From assembly GCA_023974075.1 (NCBI GenBank), contig CM043808.1, positions 18,876,704 through 18,940,703 of the forward strand: a stretch of DNA of 64,000 bases, in the 5' to 3' direction. The position numbers and the translations under genes were made by a program. The notes under the pieces were generated by a model. That model ran no database searches and was not told the origin of the DNA. It saw only the letters and a list, made by a program, of their open reading frames with translations. Shown piece by piece: positions 32,501 to 44,500 of the stretch. How positions within the stretch are numbered: position 1 is the first letter of the stretch; the number at the start of each line of letters is the position of its first letter. The DNA is from Chaenocephalus aceratus (taxonomy: Eukaryota; Chordata; Actinopteri; Perciformes; Channichthyidae).

Positions 32501-35500
32501 TCGTTTTTTTACATTTATCACATTACACAAACACAGCCGAACATTCCCCAACATATGGCAGATTACAAAATTATGCTTAAAAAGTTTGCAGTTACAAGTT
32601 TAAAGTACAGACCAAGAATATAATTACATTTGCAAATTAACAAATTCAACAAAAATAGAATACAAGCACATCCACATACAGAGCAGAGTACAGCTTACAA
32701 TTCTCCAAATAGATGAACTACATTCAACATTTCCTCACAGTATTTAAGTGAAATCTTTTCCCTTTAACCTTCCATAGCTTCTGCAATGTCCCCATTTGTT
32801 ATAATAGTAGTTGTATTTAACATGAAAGTTATATAGTCGCAGAGATGAGCTGTGTTTCATTGTGATTCAACTCCTCCACATTCTCCCCTCAAGTGTGAAC
32901 GGTGTTGTCGGGACCCCTGAACGCCCCACAGCAGCCTCGGCCTCCGAGGCCACGCCCAAGCGTCCAGAGACTCCATCTAAAGGCTCAAATGGAGACGAGC
33001 CCTCCACAGTTTCCACCCCGGGACGCTCTGGAAAGGCCCGGCAGACGATCAACATCAAGGAAGAACTGGAGAAGAGGCAGGGCGGCAAACCTCTGTTAAA
33101 TTTGGTGGTTATAGGTAGGATGCAAATATATAAAGACACTCGTACTTTATAATTTTAAATAAGCACGTTAAGGGATCAGACCAATAACAAGGGATACACA
33201 ATTAGATTCTGCACAAACAAAATTATAACAGAATTATTCTCATTATTTCTTTAACACCTATTATCCTACATATTGACCTACAGTGAAACAGTGCTGTTTG
33301 AGTTCATTCAAAATACAAGTACAACTATCATTGTTGTATTATTGGACTTTTTTGATACATTAAACACTAAAGCTAGAGACTAAGGTGGAGTTCTTTCTCT
33401 AGACTTTTAAAAAAACAAAAAAATGTTTTTCTTCTTCAAATAGTTTCTTTCAGCATATCTAATTGTCCAGACATTGCAACATATCTGTTGTTAAAGAAAA
33501 TTGAAAATAAGCTCTCAGTTTTTCCCACTACATCCCCAAATGTGTGAATCTACGCCATTTTGTACCCAAGTCTAATGTTAGTAGTAAAATGAGGCGAACT
33601 GCAGACCAGTGCAGTTGCTCAGTCATGTTCTCTCATTCTCAGTTCGACCAGAATAAGTGACTCTGTAGTTTCAGAAGTGCAGATGATTCTAGTTTCCCAC
33701 AGGCTGCGAAACCTCTCGAAATACCACGGCCCTCTCCCTTCCCCCTCTCACCCTCCATCCTTGTTCCCATTTCTGTCAACCTCCCCTTCTGCAATGCAGC
33801 TTCTTCCTTCTACCAGCTGTGGCTGCCCTTTGCAATACCTTATCTCCTCTTTTCCTCCACCTGTCTTATCACTCTTATTACACTCTTCCTCTGTCCTCAC
33901 TCTTCATCCCTCCCTGGTGTCTTCTATCTTACACTGAGCTCCTTTTTCTCTTTATCTCTCTCTAACATGACTACATTATCATTCTGTGCAGGTCACGTGG
34001 ATGCAGGTAAAAGCACTCTGATGGGCCACCTGCTCTATCTGCTGGGCAACGTCAACCAGCGCACCATGCACAAGTATGAGCAGGAGTCCAAGAAGGCGGG
34101 AAAGGCCTCCTTTGCTTATGCTTGGGTCCTGGATGAAACTGGCGAGGAGAGGGACAGGTACATTTAGAGCGTGAAGTTACACACACACATCATTATGCAC
34201 GGAAATGACAATTCCCTGTTGCCACATTGATTACAGCTAGACAGGAACACTTGATTACCTCACTGACGTCTCTTCCTGTTGTGTGCTTGGACTGATAAGG
34301 AATCATGAGTCAAACAATATGTCCCTCACCCATGAGAAAAAACAAATCTTTTGGCTTTTTAGTAGATGTTTGCTTGCTGTCTATGTTTTTTAAATAACAG
34401 AGTGAAAGGGAAGCATTAAAAGCCAGAAACAGAAAGTGACTTGGGTTGTACTCCCTAATCAGTACCTTCTAAAGTGCATGCGTAATAAAAAAAAGAGCAT
34501 CTGGACGGAAGCCTCGCCCACTGGAAGACATTGCACTCGAACTGAAATTGGCTGAGGGTTTAAATCTACATGACCTTAAAAGGAAGTCCAACTGCTCAGC
34601 AGTCAATCCACATCCAATTCATCGTTTCATTTATAGAATGAAACCTTACTTTAACTTCTACTAGAAAGTGTGTACACGTGAGAAATGTTTTTTTTTGTGG
34701 GTGAAGTGATTGTTGAAAAACAGCCCCCTCATGTATCTGTGTTTGCTCCAGAGGTGTGACGATGGATGTGGGCATGACCAAGTTTGAGACGGACTCAAAG
34801 GTGGTGACACTAATGGATGCGCCCGGACACAAAGACTTCATCCCCAACATGATCACAGGAGCTGCACAGGTATTTCAAATATAAGTGTTCAAGCAGCCTG
34901 CGCAATGCATGTTCCCACACAGGAAATGAGATATCTATCGCTATCAGCATAAGGTGTTGGTACGTTTAGAGGAACGGTCAATGAATCATAGAATTGGCGC
35001 GGTGTAAGAAACCCAGTGTGTAGTGTGGTTAACAACCTAAATAAGTCGGATCTTTTAGCATTTTGTTTTGTTTTCTGATGCCTTGGATGGAAATGAATGT
35101 TATAATATCACAAAAACAGACCAACGCCCCGTCTACACTACAGGCGTCGAAAAATGCTTTCAACTCTTCGCCCATTCACTTGAATGGGGTGACGTAGTTG
35201 ATTTTGAATCTTCGCCGAACTGCATTGTGGCGAGCATGGCATGGCTTTGCAAGCATCACGAGCATCTATCTATGAAGCCTCAGACACGCCCAGCTTGAAG
35301 ATTTTTTGATGCCTGTAGTGTAGACGGACCGTAAGAGGAGCAGGGAACAGATGATTACAAAAAACTAGAAAGCTACACGCATACGTACAGTCCCTTACTC
35401 TACATACCAGTGCGCATTGTATGTAATGCATTTCTATGGTTAAATAAACGTCCCCAAATTAAAGTAGATCCTTTCCCTTTAGATATACCATGAGCCGGCC

Positions 35501-38500
35501 ACACCCGTCAGCGGGATTTGAAATAACTTGTGCGGTTTTGGGTGTTGGTGTCAAAAGGTTTTTTTTTGCACCATGGGTGTGCTTGTCTCTCCCTGTTTGA
35601 GCCACTAATGTAATTTCTCTTTTAACCATATGACTGTCCTCAGTGCAGACTCATCATGTAGTGACTAAGCGTTTTCTGCTGCAGTATTGTGACCTACTCT
35701 GATGTTAAAGATGGTTTCACAGCCTGCAGTTTACCAGTAACGTGTTTATCAAGCTCACCTGTCCTTCCTGTTGAGCACTTGGTCAAAACGGAAAAAACCA
35801 CATTTGATATATAGATAATATAATGTAAAAAATAAGAAACTGATTTCATGCATGTTTAATGTTATTGCTTAAATGTTTGAATGCATTATTGTTCTGATGA
35901 ACTTCAGACTTTACATGGAACATGAACAGTTCATCTTTTGTATCTGTTTTAAAATATAACTTCATTTTGACTTTTTACAATTGTATCTAACATCCTATTA
36001 TTGGTATTTATAGTCAGAAAAATGCAATTAATCACAGATAGTTTGATATACATTATTGAGAACATCCTCTTGTGAAATAGCAATTTATTTTACAAAATCA
36101 GATGGTGAATGTTTTTAATCCATACAGTAGGTTAAGGGGTCTGATTTGTTTTCTTCTTCCATTTAAGCAGTATTAGTTGTCCGGCTAAAGACTACAGGAA
36201 CAACTTTTTAGTTTTTCCGACATCAGCTGTTTGTGTATGAGTGTAGTTTGGAAACAGATGGACGCAGTTCTTATTTTCCCCTCCCATCTCTCTCCAGGCC
36301 GACGTGGCGGTGCTCGTGGTGGACGCCAGCCGGGGGGAGTTCGAGGCGGGCTTCGAGGCAGGGGGGCAGACCAGAGAACACGCCCTGTTGGTACGCTCGC
36401 TCGGTGTCACTCAGCTCGCTGTCGCTGTCAACAAGATGGACCAGGTCAGACCCAGCTGCACTCAACTGACACACAGTGGGGAAGCATGTGTGATTGACTG
36501 TTTAACACATGGATATATAGAGATGTTCTTGCAGGTGAAAGTTTGAAAAAAATGAAAGCAATGCGCTTCACAAACCCCCCTTAAACAGTAAAACACAGGC
36601 AAGCAGCAGAATGTCTTAAATTACATCATAAGCAGGGGTGCACATAACTTTTTTGCCCTGGTTCTCAAAGGAGCACCTGGAGATGTTGCTTGGTGCTCAT
36701 CCTTAAAATGAAATCAACCGTAACTTTTGAGGGGGTCTTGACTTTATTTGCCAGACACACGGCACTGAACACATGTGCAGAGGTGAACACAGAACACACA
36801 TGCAGAGGTGAACACAAGACAACATTAGCACGACCAGTAATCCTACAAGCTGTCATCACTACCCTCCTGACTGTTCGCCTCACTGTCTTCCTCTCTGTCA
36901 GACATGGTAGCTGATGATGTAGGCCTACTACTTCCTCTCTGGTTGAGTCTGCGATTAGCTGCTTGCATCCACAAGTCAACAGCTGGTTTTGGGTCGAAAG
37001 TCTCTGTTGTCATCTTAGACAAGTGGATGTAATCAAATAAGTATGTGAACATAACCAATAACCTACCATAGCCAATAACAAATTAATGTAACTTATTTTA
37101 TTTGTGTTGTTCATTCATATCTTATTTTACCTTAACATTTATTTATTTATGCATTTTTTTTTATCTCCAGTTTTAAAGGATATTTGTGGTTGCTGTCCTA
37201 TAGTATACATTGGAATGATTTCAAACCTGTTCATCCCAATAATTATAAAGGAGTGCCTTGGAAATATACATAAAGACCAAACCGTTTGAACTTAGACTAA
37301 AGTAAACTATCTAAACACTCAGAGTCCTTTACCTCACTGAGCTGTAGTTAACTTATCAGCCTCTCAGTCTGACTGGGAGGACTCTCCCTCCACATTATTG
37401 TTGAAACGTCTTCTTCTTCCGTTAGAGCAGCTAGCACCAGATTCTAATAACAACAGCGCCGGAACCGGTGCACCCTCCCTCTCTCCCTCGCTCGCTCCCA
37501 CACTCGCTCCCACGCATGCGCACCTGCGCACCAGTTATGTGCAGCCCTGATCATAAGGGCAAAAAGCTGATTCATAGTTTACCATTCACAGATGTTGCTC
37601 TGAAAGAAATGAACCCTGTTTCTAAAGACTTGCCACCTTGCGATGTTAGTAGAAAAGAAGGCCTAAGGGAACCGTGTGTGTGTTTGATTGCATTCGTGTC
37701 TTTTTGTTTACTATAACCACGAGAATTTCTCTCCGCAATGTGTGCCAAAGGGGAAGCTTTCTGTGTGTATTTACTTTTTTCTTTATGTGTATATTCAAAT
37801 CAGGTAAACTGGCAACAACAGCGTTTCCAAGACATTACTTCCAAACTTGGACATTTTCTCAAGCAGGCAGGATTCAAGGTGAGTTGGAACCAAATCACCC
37901 AATCCTACATCTCAGGATAACGAGCAACTCTGTATCGATATATTAACTAATGTCTTGTATTTCCTAGCTTTTGTTTGATCAAGTGTTAACGTGTTTTTCC
38001 AGGACTCTGATGTTTACTACATCCCCAGCAGCGGCCTGTCAGGAGAGAACCTCACCACCAGGAGTTCAGTGTCAGAGCTCACATCCTGGTACTCTGGCCC
38101 CAGCCTGATGCAGCAGATTGGTAATGCAAGCTGCCTAAAGCATTCACCGCCTTTTGAAAATGTTAAAAAGATAAATCAAATCAAATCAAGTTTTATTTAT
38201 ATAGCACATTTATAAACGATTTTTGGTCGAGCCAAAGTGCTGTACATATAATAAAAATAGCCTAGAGTAGAGACACTTTACAGCAAATACAACAGCACAG
38301 ATTGTTCAGAATATCAGTATGAGAAAAACAACACCCTCTGTCCTTAGACCCTCACATCGTACAAGGAAAAACTTCCAGAGAAAACCCACAGTTTAAGGGG
38401 AAAAAATGGGGGAAACCTCAGGGAGAAGAGCAACAGAGGACATACTAGAACATATATACTAGCACAAGCTGTAATTCAGCCCTGTTTTCATCATCCGTCT

Positions 38501-41500
38501 CTTTAAAATATATGATCAAAAAACACCTTTTCACAGAAGTGATATAAGATGTTTCTAAGAATGTTATGGTGCTTTAAATCCAGACAGGCTGACTTGAAGC
38601 TGAACACAGCCATGTTGTTTTTTTACAAATGTTGGGGTGGAATTTTACTTGAAACTGACTCGGCAGCACTGATCGACTTGTTGATGCTTCTTCAGAGTTT
38701 TGTGAATGGGTTACGCTCAGCGCTGTGACTAACGGCCAATCAGGCGCCTAAAGCACATTTCGTCCAGTAACAATGAAAATGATTCACCACCACTGGTTAC
38801 AAGGCATCTGGTAATATTATGTAAACTTCCTCCATCTCATTGTTTTCTTCCTCTTTTTTTTGTCCTCTGTTGTTTTCCATCTCTGCTGAAGACGCCTTCA
38901 AAGCCCCTCAGCGATCTGTAGAAAAACCGTTCAGACTGTGCGTTTCCGATGTGTTCAAAGGTAAAGTCACTGACGCATACTTGCAGTTTATGGGAATGTG
39001 TGCACGGCCCTTTTCCTTTCTCTTTTTCTAAATTAAAGCTGATGGTGTATTTTTTTCTTCCCAGACCAGGGTTCAGGCTTCTGTGTTACCGGGAAGATCG
39101 AGGCCGGTTACATTCAGACCGGAGAAAGAATACTGGCTATGCCCCCCAATGAAACCTGCACGGTCAAAGGTGTGTATTAAAGGTGGGGTAGGTAAGTTTG
39201 AGAAACCGGCTCGAGATACGCTTTTTGTTATATTCCATGGAATGCTCTTAACATCCCGATAGCAATGAATATCTGAAGTGCTTTGACAAAAAATCCATAA
39301 AAAAATGTCATCTGTGGAAGCCGTAGTACTGTAAAAAGTACAATGGGAGGCTGACAGACAGGGCGGCAATCCAATCCGTTTAGCCGGATTGCCGCCCTGT
39401 CTGTCAGCCTTCCATCTCGTGCACGCACAAAGCACAAATGTATCTCGTGCCCTCATTGGGCGTGCCGTCATTGGGCGTGCATTACAGCAGTACTTCAATG
39501 ACTCGCCAGCAACAGGCGGCCACTTTCACCAGTCTGCTGACGTCATGTGCGCGTTCATTTGTGTTGGAGGAGGTGCTCTGTAAGGAAGTCTGAAGGAAGG
39601 GGCGGATTCTTTTCGGCTGCGTACTTTCAAATTTTAGTGCACTCGAGCCGGTTTCTGAAACTTCTACCTTACCTTTAAATAAATCCATATGAGCATGATG
39701 GCTCACTTTGGTAGTTCACGTTTCACTTTCATGCAATCCTACAGAATTGTCTTCATAGATGGCAATGAGAAAAGGGCACACAAAAACTTCGAACACCATG
39801 TCAAAAACATATTAGTCATGAGGGCAAGTAGCAGTTGCAATGAACTGCTAAGATGCTGGCAACGATGCGTCTACACTGGTGTAAAGACTAATCTTTTTTC
39901 TAATTGTTTGAGCACACAAGGTATTGTTTCAGGTTTGGACTGTGTTCAAAATGTCATAACTGTTTAGTATTGAGCTGAGTTTTTCACTTTTGTCTGTTTA
40001 AAAACATTTCCATATTGGCCCAGTTTTAGTTTAGGTAGGGAATGATTCTGAAATGTCTCTTCACCCCAAAATACACTACAAATTATATTTGTATTAAAGA
40101 AGAACAACCAGCACAGGGCACATCTTCCCACATCTACTGTAAATGAATCTCCTTTGCTTTGCTGTGTACATTGTGTTTATAAAACACTTTTCAAAATGTG
40201 TTGAGAATATTTTAATATTGCTTATTTATGTAGTAAAAGTTGTTTTAACCGCCTTCATCACAGGTCAGTATTGTAGGCTAATTTTTATTTCCCAGAACAT
40301 GTCATATTGACTAATGCCTGTTCAGCCAGTTTGCTTAAAATCAAAAGTTTAAAATCTACATACACATACAATGGACTGGACCTACCTGTGTCACTCTAAA
40401 TTTAGTCAACATCTAACAGCAAAAAAAGGAAAATGCACGTAAATGCAATGCAATTAGTCACAACATTTGAATACACTTAGAATGCAGTCTTATATGTTAT
40501 AAGGCACTCTCTCAGGCAGAAAAAGTTTTTGAGCAAATAAGACATCTGCTACAAACTCACCATCTGAGTGGGCCTTTTTATGACTCTGAATGTTGTTGTC
40601 TGTGTGAATGGTGATACACGCTGCCATCCTGTGGCTGCTGGGGGGCTTACACTCTGTGTTTTTGCTGCAGGTATCACTCTTCACGATGAGCCTCTAGACT
40701 GGGCTGCAGCAGGAGACCATGTCAGCCTGACGGTCACCGGCATGGACATCATCAAGATCAAGTAAAAAAATATCTCCAGTGTGTATTTCATATAAGCTTA
40801 AGGGTCTGATTTGGACACAACATATTTACTAGTGATGTCTGTTATGTATATGTCTGGTCTGCCCACATGTTGCTGCATATTTAGTGATAACTGCTTCCTT
40901 CCAGAGTGGGCTATGTGTTCTGTGATCCCAAGGAGCCTGTACGAGTGTGTACTCGGTTCAGAGCCCGGATCCTTCTCTTCAATATCGAGGTCCCCATCAC
41001 ACAAGGCTTCCCAGTGAGTGCAAGCAAACACACAGTCATAAACCAACTGTTTTTTTGTAAGCATCTATATTGGATGCTGTGTCTATTTCATTCTATGTGC
41101 ATTAGGGATGTGCATCTCCATCACTGAGTGCGATGCGCATCTCGATGCGTTGCCAACGATACGATACATTAACAATACATTTGAAGCACCGAGCGATAAG
41201 ATACAATACGATTCACCCCTATTGCGATACAGTTCGATACGATTTGATTCAACATTATGCGAATCGGGGCGATAAGTTGCGATTCAACACGATGCAAAAT
41301 AATGATACAATTCAATGTGGTACGACAGAGGATTTAGTTGTATTCCTCATATGCAGCAAATCATAAATCAACAAAAAAGTGCTTCACATATTTGGTTCTC
41401 TCTACTAGTCCTGCGCATCCCATTATGCGGATTCTTTTTTACCTTAAAAAAAACAAACACTTGGACCTTTCACAAACAGGCCTTTTCACAAGTGTAGTAG

Positions 41501-44500
41501 TGTTCTCTGTCTCCAGAGTAAAGTACAATTGTATAACACCTCACAGTTAAACCATTTAAGGATGCATTGCCCAGGATTAACAATGTGCAAATAACACCTA
41601 CCATAGTGCAATGCCCATACAGCGGCCAGCCTGATGTGCATAACACTCATTCATAGGCTAACTCACCAGTTAGCAGAAAGCAGTGGTTTCTATATGAGCA
41701 ATAAAGAATACAAATAACCTTTCACAAACAGGTCTTTCATAACTGCTTACAGTAAGTAAGACATTTAAACTACACTGAACAAAAATATAAATGCAACACT
41801 TTTGTTTTCGCTCCCATTTTTCATGAGATGAACGCAAAGATCTAAAACATTTTCTATATACACAAAATAACCATTTCTCTCAAATATTGTTCACAAATCT
41901 GAAAAAAATCTGTGATAGTGAGCACTTCTCCTTTGCCGAGATAATCCATCCCACCTCACAGGTGTGGCAAATCAAGATGCTGATTAGACAGCATGATTAT
42001 TGCACAGGTGTGCCTTAGGCTGGCCACAATAAAAGGCCACTCTAAAATGTTCAGTTTTATCACACAGCACAATGCCACAGATGTCGCAAGTTTTGAGAGA
42101 GCATGCAATTGGCATGCTGACAGCAGGAATGTCCACCAGAGCTGTTGCCCGTGAATTGAATGTTCATTTCTCTACCATAAGCCGTCTCCAAAGGAGTTTC
42201 AGAGAATTTGGCAGTACATCCAACCGGCCTCACAACCGCAGACCACGTGTAACCACACCAGCCCAGGACCTCCACATCCAGCATGTTCACCTCCAAGATC
42301 GTCTGAGACCAGCCACTCGGACAGCTGCTGCAATAATCGGTTTGCATAACCAAAGAATTTCTGCACAAACTGTCAGAAACCGTCTCAGGGAAGCTCATCT
42401 GCATGCTCGTCGTCCTCATCGGGCTCTCGACCTGACTCCGGTTCGTCGTCGTAACCGACTTGAGTGGGCAAATGCTCACATTGGATGGCGTCTGGCACGT
42501 TGGAGAGGTGTTCTCTTCACGGATGAATCCCGGTTTTCACTGTTCAGGGCAGATGGCAGACAGCGTGTGTGGCGTCGTGTGGGTGAGCGGTTTTCTGATG
42601 TCAATGTTGTGAATCGAGTGGCCCATATGGGGTTATGGTAGGGGCAGGCGTATGTTATGGACGACGAACACAGGTGCATTTTATTGATGGCATTGTGAAT
42701 GCACAGAGATACCGTGACGAGATCCTGAGGCCCATTGTTGTGCCATTCATCCACGACCATCACCTCATGTTGCGAAGGAGATGTGTTGCACTGTGTGAGG
42801 CAAATGGTGGTCACACCAGATACTGACTGGTTTTCGGACCCCCCCAATAAAGCAAAACTGCACGTTTCAGAGTGGCCTTTTATTGTGGCCAGCCTAAGGC
42901 ACACCTGTGCAATAATCATGCTGTCTAATCAGCATCTTGATATGCCACACCTGTGAGGTGGGATGGATTATCTCGGCAAAGGAGAAGTGCTCACTATCAC
43001 AGATTTTTTCAGATTTGTGAACAATATTTGAGAGAAATGGTTATTTTGTGTATATAGAAAATGTTTTAGATCTTTGAGTTCATCTCATGAAAAATGGGAG
43101 CAAAAACAAAAGTGTTGCATTTATATTTTTGTTCAGTGTATTATTGGCCGTCACAGGCTGCTGTAAACTAAACACCACTCTCTCTGACAGAACACCTCAC
43201 TGAGTGATTTAACTCATATGTCTTACTTTCAGGTTTTACTTTTCAGCCGCAGACCCCATGTCTTTATGTGCGTCGCTAAGTTCCTCGTACTACTTGTCTA
43301 CTTTAAAGCGGCACGGCATCGTTTACAATTTGCGAGCGATTTTTCAAGTTGACTGTCTTTCTTGAAAAATCCGAAGTGTTGCCAAACGTTTGATTTGTAG
43401 GTATTTTTCGGTGCGCTGTGTTTCTCTTTCTCCTCGACTTCCATGTGTGTTGATAACTGAGACTTTCGGCCTCCGTAGTGCGAAGCAAAGATCAAACATT
43501 GTCTCTGCTGAGTGCTGACAGGATGAGGATATTATATGAATGAATCGGTTTTTCACCGATGCCAAGAGGCTACAATCGATGCATCACGAGTTCAACCCAA
43601 ACTGTAGCCGATGTGCACTCGCATCTTGAACGTTTATGCCGGTGCACCGATGCGAAACGGTGAATCTTAACATCGCTAATGTGCATGTGTTTTAATCTTG
43701 TGTTTGTGTGTGTGTAGGTATTGCTGCATTACCAAACAGTGAGTGAGCCAGCCACCATTAGGAAACTGATAAGTGTTCTACACAAAAGCAGCGGCGACGT
43801 CATCAAGAAGAAACCAAAGTGAGTGTGGATTTGATCAATATTATGGGAGGTGGACCCTGAAGGTGTTATTTTGGTATTAATTACCTCCTCGCTGCACTTT
43901 ATCCCACTTATTACACGGTTACATACTAAATAAACCAATGACTTGACTCACAACATTGATTATAAATTATTTTATTGATTTCAAAATGATGGTATAGCTT
44001 CCGCTTAAAAAATAGTCAGTTCCGCTGCGTACCAACGGCTAAGACTCCAAGTTGACCAATCAGAATCAAGTATTCAACTAAGTCGTGTTATATAAATGCA
44101 TAGTACACAGTAGTTCTAATACTGTGTGCTGCAATAGTCACCTTGTACAACTTTCAAATGTCCCCAAGAAGGGCATCGTGTTCCCTTCTAAATATATACT
44201 TGATAAAACATATCATTTGTAATAATTCTTAGAAATTGGACAAAATCCAGGTTATCCTCACTTCCTGTTTGTGTTTGCTGTGCAGGTGTTTGAGTAAAGG
44301 TATGAATGCCATCGTGGAGATCCAGACGCAGAGGCCGGTGGCATTAGAGCTGTACAAAGACTACAAGGAACTCGGCCGCTTCATGCTCAGATATGTCGGC
44401 TCCACCATAGCTGCAGGGGTCGTCACTGAGGTAAAATGGGAATGATCGAAGGACAAAAACAATATACAGATGTGTGCTGTTGTTTTTATTTACGAGCGTG

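Larger units (their letters stand above)
41103..43678 (-). mobile_element. hAT element interrupted by a Tc1 element
   Basis: The identical octamer ATGTGCAT flanks the element (41095-41102 and 43679-43686), and the inverted termini TAGGGATG/CATCGCTA match at 7 of 8. Both are hAT hallmarks. The minus strand encodes a BED-type zinc finger fragment near the 43678 end. A complete Tc1-type element (41773-43138) is inserted inside. Removing it leaves about 1.2 kb, too short for a full hAT transposase, so the copy was already internally deleted. It lies in the last long intron of hbs1l, between exons 40905-41013 and 43718-43818. Confidence 0.88.
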
